A DNA stretch of 64,000 bases, taken from NCBI GenBank assembly GCA_026873275.1, contig JANTUC010000002.1:2418001-2482000 (forward strand). The letters run 5' to 3'. Every line of letters begins with the position of its first letter. Position 1 is the first letter of the stretch. This DNA comes from Pseudopithomyces maydicus (taxonomy: Eukaryota > Ascomycota > Dothideomycetes > Pleosporales > Didymosphaeriaceae). Under the pieces are notes generated by a model. That model was not told where the DNA came from. It ran no database searches and was given only the letters and a program-made list of their open reading frames with translations. Made by a program: the position numbers and the translations under genes. This document shows, one piece after another, positions 23,579 through 34,425 of this stretch.

Positions 23579-24152
23579 ATGGTAACGTCCTGTGCCCAGC
23601 AGTGCCCGCATGAATCCTAACAGTGCGTAGGGTAAGCGCAAGTCGGCGAAGAAGCCCCAGGGCCCCAAAAGGCGAGTTCCCACCGTCGCATAGCCTGGGT
23701 CGTGCGCTGACCGGTTCCGCAGAAGGAGAAGCTCCCCAGCACTTTCCAGTGTCTCTTCTGCAACCACGAGAACTCTGTTTCCGTGTCCATCGAGAAGAAG
23801 TCCGGCGTCGGAAACCTGCAGTGCAAGGTGTGCGGCCAAACATTCCAGACAAATACAAATTGTACGTGGCACTAGCATTTGAAATTTTTGTACAAAAGGG
23901 CCGGCGCCTCGTCCAGCTGCTCTGCCAGAGAAACGTGGCTGACTGCCAGCAGACCTTTCCGCCCCCGTTGATGTATACGCCGACTGGGTGGACGCCTGCG
24001 ATGCGGTAGCGAAGGAAGCCGCGGCCGCCAACACAGCTACACAGCGGTCGGCGAACCGTGGAAGCCGTTCCAGGGTCGAAGAGGATGTAGATGACTTCAT
24101 CGTTCAAGATGACGGCGACGCCGAGGGCGATTTCGACGACGACGATGGCTGA
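23579..24152 (+). CDS. ELF1: Transcription elongation factor 1 homologue (Elf1)
   Basis: Elf1 is a small zinc-binding factor that travels with RNA polymerase II and helps it pass nucleosomes. Exons: 23579-23581 (only the ATG), 23631-23675, 23723-23861, 23953-24152, giving 128 residues. The first intron starts directly after the start codon (ATG then GTAACG, branch CCTAAC, acceptor GTAG). The second intron has an unusual GTTCCC donor but a good GCTGAC branch point. The product begins M-GKRKSAKKPQGPKRR. It has the four-cysteine zinc ribbon (FQCLFCNHENS, then LQCKVCGQTFQT), the DLSAPVDVYADWVDACDAV-type segment expected of Elf1, which starts YLSAPVDVYADWVDA here, and an acidic tail (DDFIVQDDGDAEGD). 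Longer than the core family only by the tail, as usual in fungi. Confidence 0.93.
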
Positions 24153-24506
24153 GTGCTTGAGAGGATGGCCGAGCGCATGTGCTTCAAATGTACAACATCA
24201 CATGGAATCATCTGCATGCAGTCAAGGGAAATGACTAGTTAGCATGCATGGCGTTGGAGGTATACCAGGAAATATGGCTGGCGTTCTATTCTAGAGTTGA
24301 AATGCAACTGCTACATTGCCCAATAAGACTCGGATTCCAGGGCCATGTTCGCGGACCCCGTAAGCTGCATTTGATGCCAGATTTTGATTCATTCGAATGA
24401 TTCGAGGCAATAGACTATGACTGTCTCCCTATCCGGTTATATGTTATGTGTATTCCGTTCATGCTCACCGCCCATGGTCAAACCCCATCCTCTACCGTGC
24501 TGATCT
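24153..24506. other. Convergent 3' interval
   Basis: Lies between the ELF1 and uracil phosphoribosyltransferase stop codons, so it holds both 3' UTRs. No coding sequence or repeat noted. Confidence 0.6.
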
Positions 24507-25392
24507 TCACATGGTGTAGAAACGGTCACCAAAATCACCAAGCCCTGGAACGATATAACTGGAGACTGGTCAGCCATGGATCAACGTTGGTCAGTTGGAT
24601 GCATACTTCTTTTCGTCGAGACCCTGGTCAACGAAGGCTGTGACCACCCTCACCTTCGGATATTCGTCGGCGAACTTCTTGATGCCCTCTGGGCTGGCAA
24701 TGAGGTTGAGGAAGAGAATGTGATCCTCTGGCACACCCCTGCTCTTGAGGACCTCAACAGCCATGAGTGCTGAACCTCCTATTCAGTGAGTCAGCTTTCC
24801 AATCCGTACATGGGTGCAACCGAAAGGCTTTACCAGTAGCGAGCATCGGGTCCAACAGGAGAACCCATCGATTGGCAATATCTTCCGGCAGCTTATCGTA
24901 ATAGAGCCTTGGCTTGGCCGTCTCTTCGTCTCGTTGAATGAGGATCTTGCCAATCCTCACAGAACGACAGCAATCCCGCAGTCCCTGCTCCATAGACTCG
25001 CCAGCACGCATGATGGAGACACCGCAGATCTTGCCCTCGAACTTGACGCCTTCATAGTGCCTACCCACGGGTGTGCTAATTTCATGGCCCACGACGGGAA
25101 GGTGGTTCAAGCCCTCTTCCACAAGCAACCGAATGATGCGGTTGGAGTAGAAGATGAAGTCGGCTCGTCCCGTGTTCTTGTCTCGAATCATGCTAGCACA
25201 GGGCGTCAGTGCTGGATTCATCCGTGTGCGCACGTGCTCTTACGTTAGCAGGGCTATCAGCTGCGGTGTCTGCGGTAAGATGAAGACATTGTCTTGAGGA
25301 ATTGGCTTGGAGACAGTTGCCGTGGGCTTCTGAGCTTCGTCGCGGTATCCGGGCCCAAGGGGCTGTGAGGGGGGCTGCGCTTCCGAGGCCAT
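24507..25392 (-). CDS. FUR1: Uracil phosphoribosyltransferase
   Basis: Converts uracil and PRPP to UMP in pyrimidine salvage. Exons 25392-25244, 25192-24834, 24778-24607, 24558-24507 encode 243 residues. The start ATG gives MASEAQPPSQPLGPGYRDEA, a short fungal leader, then the canonical NVFILPQTPQLIALLTMIRD. The core includes TGRADFIFYSNRIIRLLVEE, the PRPP-binding loop LLLDPMLATGGSALMA (about residues 158-172) and the C-terminal uracil-binding YIVPGLGDFGDR. That C-terminal motif appears only after splicing the 49-nt last intron, which supports the model. In yeasts a UPRT (Urc6) belongs to the URC uracil-degradation gene set, so proximity to URC1 suggests a shared role. It shares a 585-bp divergent promoter with the WAPL gene. 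Confidence 0.96.
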
Positions 25393-25977
25393 TCTGCAGG
25401 CTGATAAGAAGATTGATGATGGGTGCGGCTAGCGAGCGAGCGTGGAGGAGGAGTGGGAGACTGGATCAAAGGGGACGAACAAGGTCACGTCCAGGTCAGT
25501 ACGGAATGCAGTAGGTGCACAAGAGGAATTGGGAGGGAGGATCCAGTATCAGCCTGCGACGAGCCTGGTTGAAAAGCCCAGGCCCGTGACCATCGGCGGA
25601 CCCCGCTGTGTACAGAGTCCACCCGCCGCAATTTTGAGGTTAGTCGCCTTGGTGGACCCTGGTGCGCCTCGTTCTCGAGCTCGTTCACTTTCACCAGCCA
25701 CAGCGGGCAGCCTGCCCGGACCGCGGACGTTTGCGTTTTCGGCTGATGTGCATGCATGCAGGCATCCGGTTCCAGGTTTCGCCGCAATAGCGGAACAACA
25801 TCACTGACAAGGACGCGCGCCTTCCTCGCACACCAAACATTCGACACGTTTGCCACGGGACACTCGGCCTGCCCAGGTGTTTTCTCAATGCAACGTGCGT
25901 CCGACCATCTCTCTTCCACCAACATGCGCACGTAGAGCCTCGACTTCCCCACCCGCCGCCCACGACGAGCGGACGCC
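25393..25977. promoter_or_regulatory. FUR1/WAPL divergent promoter region
   Basis: 585 bp between two divergent start codons. Frames crossing it on the minus strand (for example 25485-26645) are antisense shadows of the WAPL gene. No specific site recognised. Confidence 0.5.
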
Positions 25978-28900
25978 ATGGCCATGTCCATGTCCTCTGT
26001 ATTCACAGGTGCCGAGCGCCGCAAGAAGGTCGTCACGTACGGCAGGGCACCCCGCTTCAACAACGCCCAAATCTTCGCAGAAGACGCGCCATCGTCGCCC
26101 GAGCGTCCGCGCAAAGCCCCAGGGGGCTCCTCCCATGCGTCGCAAGAAACCGGAGCAGCCTCTGGATCTCGAGACGTCTTCCGCACTCGCTCGAGGTCGC
26201 CAGACACCCGCGACGTGTTCGATATCCCCTCCGACCACGACCCTACGCCCCGTGCGACCCCGATCAGGAAGGCCCTGCCAAAGCCGAAACATGTACCGAA
26301 GCCCACAGCCGATTTCGATGCGTGGGATGTGCCTTCCTCCGGCGATGAGCAGCCCCTGGCGAGCTCTGCCAAAGACAAGGCCGCCCAGCCTCCGCGCAAA
26401 ACCCCTTCGACCCGACCGAGACTGCATGTGCACAAGGCAAGGACGCAGGACAGCAGCCATAGTGCGGTAGCGCCTTTGAAAACCCCGTTTGCGCCCGCTA
26501 CTGTGCCGGCGACTTCAACGTCACGGTCACGATCCAAGACTCCTGTCTCGGCTTCTCTCGCGGCGCAAACGAAGCTAGCAAAGCAAAGCACACTGGATAC
26601 CAAAGTCGTCTCGCGACCGACAGCATCTGCTCCGCAAGCAACCATCCAGCAGAAACGAGGAAAACATGCATCGGCCCCTCTGGCGAAGGAGGCAGCACCG
26701 ACATACCCGAGTGAGCCAGACGCCAGATTCGCAGTCTTCGACGTGCCTCCTTATGACGACCTGCCGACCGTGTCGCCCGCAAGGCTCCGCAAGCCCCCAG
26801 GCACGCGCCCAAAAGCATTGCCAAAACTGTCTACATCACGGTCGCCACCGTCCCCGGAACCTTCAGCTGAGTCTGATACGTCCAACGCTTCCCATAAGCG
26901 CAAACGGCGGGAATCTACGTCATCGTCACTGGCATTGAAACCTGCAGGTACTGCGGTTACGAAGAGGGAGGCATCGGTTCCTCGGCGAAGCAAAAAATAC
27001 AAAAAAACCGAAGGCAGCATTTCTTCTGGCCATATTGCCAATGCAGCTCGTCAGCCGACAATGGCACCGGTGGCTCAGGATCCTCCTGTCACCCAATCCA
27101 AACGAACGAGGACACGCACGGTTCCAGTCGTATCACGACCTTCGATTCTCAAGGCTCAGTCATCTCCCGTTAAGCTGCATTCTATGCTCACTATGCGCTC
27201 CGCAGCGAAGTCGTCTCAGGTACACGAGATTCTCGAAGCTACAATCCCCGAAGACGAAACCATGTATGACATTCCAGACGAAACTACTCCTCATGCGCGA
27301 GGTGTAAGATCCGAAACGCCAGAATCTGTGACACCACGGCAGCGGGACCTTTTCAATAATCTCTTGAACGACGACTCAGATACTGCTTCTACCAGTACTC
27401 CGATGCCGATTATATCGAAGCTCCGACTCACCAACGCAACGCCGGGTCCTCTTTTGACAAGGTCTTCCTCCGACATTTTCCCCTCTGCACACAGTCGGCA
27501 AGGTAAACTCATCGACATGCTAAAACGAGATGTCCCAAGCTCAGAGGAAGAGAGTGAGAGCGATGAAGAATCTGAACAAGATGATGGTACTCGAAGCATA
27601 TTCAAACCAGCTACACTTGGAACGAAATTCGCTCAGACTACCTCGAAGGAGGCACCAGACATGATAGAACTTGAACAGGATACTCAAACAAGCTCACAGA
27701 TGTCTCGACCAGCGGTCCTCAGACGCGATACCTCCCGGACCTACGCCAACACAAGGTCTTATCTCGAAGAATCTAATCCCGAAGATGGTTTGTTGAATTG
27801 GAACGAAGACATTGAGATCGATATTGGCGATAGGCAAGGCTCGGTAACTGGGAGCGAAGATGATTCGCAACAAGTGACCGGACTACCTGAGCTTCGCCGA
27901 AAAGGACAGCTATACAAATTCCAAGTGGAGACTTTGGCCATGATCGAAGACATGTCTGGAAATGATAGCAACAATATCTCGGCACGACGCAGTGCAATGA
28001 TGGAGTTCGCCTCCCAGATGGCCAATGATAGTTTTGTGAGCCAATTGTTAGAATCCGCCATGACCTCTTCATTGCTGAGGGTTGCATTCGCCACAAGGGA
28101 CATGATGTTCGACTTTGCAGCGGCGGCGGCTATGGTGTTTATGCTGAGGACTAAACCGAGTTATGCAGTCGTGGAACAAGTTTATCAGTCTGACATTCTG
28201 TCAACTGTGACAAGGTTGTTTTCGTCGCCCTTGGCGAGCTTTGATATCTACCGAGTTGCAAGAGACAGGAAGACGAACATGGCTGCGAGTGCACGGGAAA
28301 TCGTGGCGGAATTTCGGATACTTGTATTGAAGACGTTGGATTGGCCCGTGAAACCTAAACTCAGATTGTCGCCACAACTCTTAGCCATTAAAGTCCTAGA
28401 ATTATTAGTTCTAGGACTTCGAGCTTCTGGCAACACGGACCCTATCGTTGACCAAAGCATGGTTGAAAAGATTCTTGATGTGGTATCCGACTCTTCGCAG
28501 CGCCTACGCTCAGGTAAAGCGACTGCAGAAGACAATCTGCTTCTAGAAACAGCGTTATCGGCACTGGAATCACTATCAATATCCAAGGAGGACCAAGCCA
28601 TCTGGTCAGACGAGATACTCCGACGGTTGGCAAACATGATGACTGCTCTTTTCGAAACGACTGACTCGTCACACCTAAGACTTGCCATCCGTCTTTGCAT
28701 GAACGTGTCCAACGGTCGACCCAAGGCATGCCGAATCTTTGCAGACAAGATGTTTGTCAACCATCTAACCCGCTTCATTGTATCGTGTTTTCAATCATTA
28801 GGGAATAAGTCTGGACAAACTCTGAGAATGAGAATGCGTGATGATCTTATACTTGGGTTGGGCGCCATGATGAACCTTGCAGAATTCAGCGACCAGGCCA

Positions 28901-29313
28901 GGTTAAGTATGGTCGAAGGGCAGAGTGGTTTGATCGATGAACTTGTAAAGATCTTTCTTGATGGTTCAGAACGCGCTGATCAGGTACGTCACTTGTAGTC
29001 CTCTCTAATGATGAGTCAAGGACCTAATGTGCAACAGGCTGATTCTGTGGAAGAATCCGAACACCTCGTACCGGTTGGATATCTTACCATATTGCTCGGT
29101 AACCTGTGCTTGAACGAACGCGTGCGGCGCAGTGTGGCACGCCTTCTTCCTGGGAATAACACCAACCTGCTGGTGCAAAAAGTCAAGGAATTTGTGCAGT
29201 ACAACCAAAGAGTGGACCAAGCAGAATTCGAGGGCGCCGAAGGCCAGCAAACGCTACAGAATTTCACCCTGAGGCTGATGCTTGTGGTGGAGAGGTTAGA
29301 AAAGGTGATGTAG
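25978..29313 (+). CDS. WAPL: WAPL-type cohesin release factor
   Basis: Exons 25978-28983 and 29038-29313 give 1093 residues; the 54-nt intron is in phase. The N-terminal 600 residues are low-complexity, rich in Ser, Pro, Arg and Thr, as in fungal Wapl/Rad61. The conserved WAPL helical-repeat domain occupies the C-terminal part, from about residue 640: GQLYKFQVETLAMIEDMSG, SFVSQLLESAMTSSLLRVAF, LDWPVKPKLRLSPQLLAIKV, HLVPVGYLTILLGNLCLNE. Wapl opens the Smc3-kleisin gate with Pds5 to release cohesin from chromatin in the nucleus. An acidic stretch lies before the domain (SSEEESESDEESEQDD). No FGF or YSR motif was identified with certainty. Assignment is by the C-terminal domain pattern; the long disordered region is lineage-specific. 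Confidence 0.87.
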
Positions 29314-30451
29314 TGGGGGCTGGAGAGGAGAAAGGCGTTGCTGGGCATGACTACGAGGTGCGAATGACGGAATGGTGATTTTTTTTAGTTGATTTGAAGA
29401 TGGCGCTGGGATTGGATAGCACAGCGAGTGGGAGTTGTTGGTTGGGCTTCGATGGATTTGAGAGCGGTTAGAGCAGTGAGATACCCCCCAGATATGCTTG
29501 CCGTATGCAATTTCCATTTCCCCCATGCGGAACTCGGCGCATGTCGGTGGCTGCGAGGATAGCAGAGGCAGCGCATGGGTTGCGTCCAATGCGCGGTCGG
29601 CTTGGGGTCTGGCAACGGTGTTTTTCCACCATGGCTAAATATTGCGACGGCTGCACATGGCCAGTGCATCTGCAGGTCCCAGAGTTCCGGACGCGAGTGA
29701 CGCATTTTGCGATGTCTGTCGGTGTGCCGGCAAAAGCAATTTGCAAGATGCTTCTGGCGCGCTTCCACGGCTTCCATGCAGCAGAGGGCTCGGCTGGCCT
29801 GCTCCAAAACCCACGAGTTGCATGTGACGCTACTTTGATCGGGTAAAGTGCCCTTGTGTGCTTGTCCCGGGGTGCCACTTTTTGCACTCTTTGTCTGAGA
29901 GTTATTGCGGTGGACGGCCCCGCTAGCGGCTGCAGGCGTTCGCTGTAGAGAGTCGGGCAACGAATTACGGGCGTTGCATTTACGTGATTCAATTCTGCGG
30001 GAGCCCAACCTGAGCTCTGTACGCTAGCCATGACGGCATAAGGACGACGCGCTCGAAAATGCTGGCTGCGTCCCGTCGTCCCGTCGTTTTGTCGTTTTGT
30101 CGTCCTGTCGTCCTGTCGTCCTGCCGTCCTGTCGTCCCGCCGTCTCCTCTGCCTGCGCCAGCTTCTGGCTCCTGGGATACCCCTCATCCACGCACCCTCG
30201 CGCCGCTTGGTTCCATACATACTCGGTCTAGACAGCATCGGCTTCCCGCAGATCAGACACGGTGGACCCAACCACCCGTACGTGATTGGGTTTGTTTGCG
30301 TCCGGTAGCTCCTGCAGCTTGCCGGGGCCCTCTCCGAGCCTCTGCTAGCTGAGAAAGAGCAAGCGTCCAGGCAACGCAGCATCAGCTCCTCCTCGACACG
30401 GCCGAGCCTGACATACCTCGAAGCCTCCCTCACACGCCGCCAGCACCTATC
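29314..30451. promoter_or_regulatory. WAPL-RHB1 intergenic region with 8-bp array
   Basis: About 1.1 kb without a supported gene. A 360-codon frame on the minus strand (29468-30550) overlaps the start of RHB1 and owes part of its length to the tandem repeat at 30072-30143; I judge it spurious. The RHB1 promoter and leader should lie in the distal part. Confidence 0.5.
30072..30143. repeat. 8-bp tandem array, nine copies
   Basis: Nine head-to-tail copies of CCTGTCGT and variants (CCCGTCGT, TTTGTCGT, CCTGCCGT, CCCGCCGT), about 310 bp upstream of the Rheb start codon. Confidence 0.9.
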
Positions 30452-31252
30452 ATGGCCGGTCCCAAGCAGCGCAAGATTGCCATTGTCGGCAGCAGAGCAG
30501 TTGGTCCGCTCCGCCCCGTTTCCCCCTCCGCCCCCCACCACGCCGTGCAAAGGCTGACGGCACAGGCAAATCGAGCTTGACGGTCCAATTTGTCGACGGT
30601 CACTTTGTGGAGAGCTACTATCCCACCATCGAGAACACGTTTAGCAAGGTCATCCGTTACAAGAACCAGGAATATGCCACCGAGATCATCGATACGGCCG
30701 GCCAGGTACGCATTGCGCTTCCGCTGGTCTCGAGCACAGCGGCACCGGCCAAACAGCTGACGACGGCGTGCAGGACGAATACAGCATTCTTAACTCGAAG
30801 CACTTCATCGGCATCCACGGCTACATGATCGTCTATTCGGTTGCCAACAAACAATCATTTGAGATGGCCCGCATAATACGCGACAAGATCCTCAACCACC
30901 TGGTCAGTTACATCCACTGCGACGATGCAGTCGAGAGCGATTCATCTGTATAGTCCTCAACGACGCTGCGTGCTTGGCGCGGTCCGAGGCAACTAACACA
31001 TGATTTCCCTAGGCCGCCGAATACGTCCCACTCGTCATCGTAGGCAACAAGTCGGATCTTCGACCGGAACAGCGCCAGGTCACGGCCGAGGAGGGCAAAG
31101 CGCTTCAAACGGAGCTGAACTGCGGCTGGACCGAGGCCAGCGCAAGATACAACGAGAACGTGCAGAAAGCGTTTGAGTTGATGATTGGGGAGATTGAGAA
31201 GAGTCAGAATCCTAGCGAGCCTGCAGGCGGGAGCAAGTGCCACGTCATGTAA
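30452..31252 (+). CDS. RHB1: Rheb-family small GTPase
   Basis: Rheb activates TORC1 and affects basic amino-acid uptake in fungi. Exons 30452-30503, 30566-30705, 30774-30902, 31013-31252 give 186 residues. The P-loop is GSRAVGKSS, with the Arg at the Ras Gly12 position that marks Rheb. Switch I is YYPTIENTF, G3 is DTAGQDEYS, G4 NKSD and G5 EASA. The C-terminus CHVM is a CaaX box predicted to be farnesylated and to anchor the protein to endomembranes. Intron 1 splits the P-loop between Val and Gly-Lys and uses an atypical GTCCGC donor; the joined motif leaves no doubt about it. Normal family length. Confidence 0.95.
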
Positions 31253-31915
31253 TGCTTGACGGCTGACGGGTACTCTTGAGCAGATGAAGAGCAGGCGAAG
31301 GTGCGGCTGCACAGGAAGAAGGCGTGGCAGAGGGTCAAGGGCAAGGCCAAGGGGAATTGCACGCCCTCTTGAGGGAGGCGGGGATGTACTATATACATCG
31401 GTGGCTATTCACAGGTTGATGGTTCATGTTTAGACGGCTAGACGGTTGGTTTGGGGCTACATATTTGTTACCAGGTCTCACTGGAGGAGTAATGGTGTAA
31501 TGGCGTTTGAGCTCAAAGAAGGTGCAATGGGTGTTTCCGAACATGTTTGGCAGGCTGTGATTGATTCATGTGCGCCCGAGTGCCCAAATGCCCGAGTGCC
31601 CGAATGCCCACATGGCGGCGGAGGGCACCGGCCACACACCACCATGGGCCTCGAATAGGCAGCTGTGAAGCTATGACGACGCGGCATTCTTGCCGATCCT
31701 GGAAGCACGTCGGCGTTTTGTTCACCCGAGACTGTGCACCGCCACAAGTGACCTCTGTGCCACACGCGCCACATGCGCCACATGCATGAGTCAGGGACCA
31801 CACTTTCGCGGGGCGGGGCAGCAACACTTGACTGTGAACTTTTGAGACACGGACACCAAATCACTCTGCAGACGCGCTCCATTATCCTACCGGCATCCGC
31901 TGCGCCTCGTGCAAT
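31253..31915. other. RHB1-SES1 intergenic region
   Basis: About 660 bp between two plus-strand genes; carries the RHB1 3' UTR and the seryl-tRNA synthetase promoter. Contains short degenerate repeats (for example CGCCACATG-type units near 31765-31785). No gene supported. Confidence 0.5.
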
Positions 31916-33904
31916 ATGTTGGACGTGTAAGTACCATTGATTGCCTCCGGGACCAAGGTCGAGCAGCAGAGAGCGTCGAGGGCGGAGGGGCTCAACCGAC
32001 ATGGAGGGGCTGCTCGCGCGCGTCGTGGGCAGCCTCGTTTTCGACACACCGCACTGCCGTCCCTTGCTCTTTCCGCATATGTACATTCTGATCCGCAAGC
32101 AGGAACGACTTCATCGCCGAGCGTGGGGGCAACCCCGAAAAGATCCGCGAATCGCAACGCAAGCGACACGCCAACGTTGACATCGTCGACGAAATCATAA
32201 AGGTAGAGTAGCCGCGCCCATCCCATGGCCCACCCGAGCTAATTGCCCCCCAAGGACTTTGAAGATCACAGGCAAAGTATGAGCCCCGGCGAGCACGCTG
32301 AACCCACCGCACGCGACCGTGCCCGCATCTTCATTGACGAACATACGGCTGACTGGGCGTGGAACAGCACAATATGCAGCAACCCAGATTGGCAGCACCA
32401 TCAATGGTCTCCAGAAGCAGGTCGGCCAGAAGAAGAAGGCCAAGGAGAATGCCGACGATCTGCTCAAGGAGATGGCCGATCTGAAGAAGCAGAAGGCCGC
32501 AAAGGAGGAAGAGGCAAACGCAAAACTCGCAAAGTTGACCATCAAGGTCAAGACAGTTGGCAACTACGTACACCCTGACGTCCCCGTCTCCGATAACGAG
32601 GACAACAACGCCATCCTCAAAACCTGGTCCCCCGACGCCAAGAAGCCCGAGTTCAACAAGGACGGCATACCCCACCACGGAGTACTTTCGAGGCTCAACG
32701 GCTACGACCCTGAGCGTGGTGTCAAGATTGTTGGACATAGGGGTTACTGCTTGACAGGTACCGTGAACCGCAAAGCGCCGTAGACTAGCGTGACTGACCT
32801 GTCGGCAGGTTACGGCCTCTTCCTCAACATGGCCCTCATAAACTACGGTCTCGAGTTCCTCTTCAACAAGGGCTACACGCCCAATCAGCCACCTTTCTTC
32901 ATGCTCCGCGACCAGATGGCGAAGACGGCACAACTATCTGATTTCGACGAGGAGCTCTACAAGGTCACAGAGAGCAAGGACAAGCCCGAGACGGACAAGT
33001 ACCTTATTGCGACCTCAGAACAGCCCATTTCTGCGCTGCATTCCGAGGAGTGGCTTGGCACCGCCGACCTGCCCATCAAGTACGCAGGCTACTCAACCAA
33101 CTTCCGCAAGGAGGCTGGATCTCACGGAAAGGACGCCTGGGGCATCTTCCGCATTCACCAATTTGAGAAGGTCGAGCAGTTCCTCATTACTAACCCCGAG
33201 AAGAGCTGGGAGGCGTTCGAGCAGATGTGAGTCCCTTGCTGCAAACTACTACGTTGGAACTTGTTAACCAGTTTAACAGGCTGGAGACTTCCGAAGAGTT
33301 CTACCAGAGCTTAGGTTTGTCGTATCAGGTCGTGGGTATTGTCAGCGGGGCGCTAAGTATGAAGCTTTCTTCTTGCGAGTGGACTGATCCAGTGGAACGA
33401 AATTACTGACGATATACAGATAACGCGGCATCTATGAAGCGCGACCTTGAGGCCTGGTTCCCTGTCACTGGTGGTGGCGAATACAAGGAGCTTGTTTCTT
33501 GCTCAAACTGCACTGACTACCAGACTCGCGAGCTAGAAATCAGATTTGGTATGTACTCGTACAGTTCTACGCTTTCTTCATCATAACCCCTTTTTCTGCT
33601 TCAAAGTCTTGTTTTTGTTGCTGTTTCATTCTCTGGGGATACCACCAATCTAACATGCGCAGGTGTCAAAAAGCAGACATCCACCCGAAAAGAATATGTA
33701 CACGCTCTGAACGGCACGCTCTGTGCTACCGAACGCACACTTTGCTGTCTGCTTGAGAACTTCCAAACTCCAGAAGGCTTCAACGTGCCCAAGGTGCTAC
33801 AGAAATATATTCCCGGTCAGCCTGAATTCTTGCCTTTCGTTAAGGAGTGGAAGCCGACCAAGGATGAGAAGACCATTCCGGAAAGGCCAAAGGAGTCCAA
33901 GTGA
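31916..33904 (+). CDS. SES1: Cytosolic seryl-tRNA synthetase
   Basis: Charges tRNA-Ser. Eight exons: 31916-31926, 32103-32202, 32255-32276, 32368-32757, 32809-33226, 33280-33356, 33420-33548, 33663-33904, giving 462 residues, typical of eukaryotic cytosolic SerRS. The short first exon (MLDV) joins NDFIAERGGNPEKIRESQRK of the N-terminal coiled-coil arm; the arm continues through KKKAKENADDLLKEMADLKK. The class II core has TSEQPISALHSEEWL and motif 2 YSTNFRKEAGSHGKDAWGIF with FRIHQFEKVEQF, and motif 3 near the end (LNGTLCATERTLCCLLEN). A lysine-rich eukaryote-specific tail (EWKPTKDEKTIPERPKESK) closes the protein. No mitochondrial presequence is seen. Every intron preserves the family reading frame. 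Confidence 0.96.
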
Positions 33905-34425
33905 GTCACGGTTTCTGCCGCTTTTCAGTAAACTGTGGGGGGGGGCAGATTGGGCCGGCCATACGACAAGAGCAGGCTTAGATGCATGAATGGTGCATTA
34001 TTACGGTGCTACAATAATGAAAGTCCGTGAGGGAAGCACGCCTAAAAATGAGGCATTAGAGTCCGACATCTCGAAGCGTGGATGCAAGCTATTGCTCCTT
34101 TTAACATACTTCTGCCCACCAATTTAGTGACGTGAATTGAATTCGATCTGTTGCAAGGTGCATGCCTGACATGCAATTCATCTTTTTATTGTTGCCCTTT
34201 CATCTATACAAATAGGCCTACTGAGCTTATAAAACTAGCATGATGTGTGTAAACATTGGCCCTGCTCTTCTATTTCCTTAGCCACATGCCCAATGGCCAC
34301 CACCTCTTTGCTATACCGGTCGTACACATGTATCGAAACAGAACGTTCCCACACCATGGTGTCGGGCACCACGGTGCAACGCGACGCATTTGAGACTTTC
34401 TTTCTTCCCTCCTACCCTACTCTCT
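33905..34425. other. Convergent 3' interval
   Basis: Between the SerRS and P5B ATPase stop codons; should contain both 3' UTRs. A run of G (about 33938-33946) is present. No gene supported. Confidence 0.55.

Noticed and set aside
25485..26645. 386-codon open frame on the minus strand
   Set aside because: Antisense shadow of the WAPL gene's GC-rich N-terminal coding region.
29468..30550. 360-codon open frame on the minus strand
   Set aside because: It overlaps the RHB1 first exon, is stretched by the 8-bp tandem array (which gives repeated DDRTAGRQ-like residues), and has no domain.
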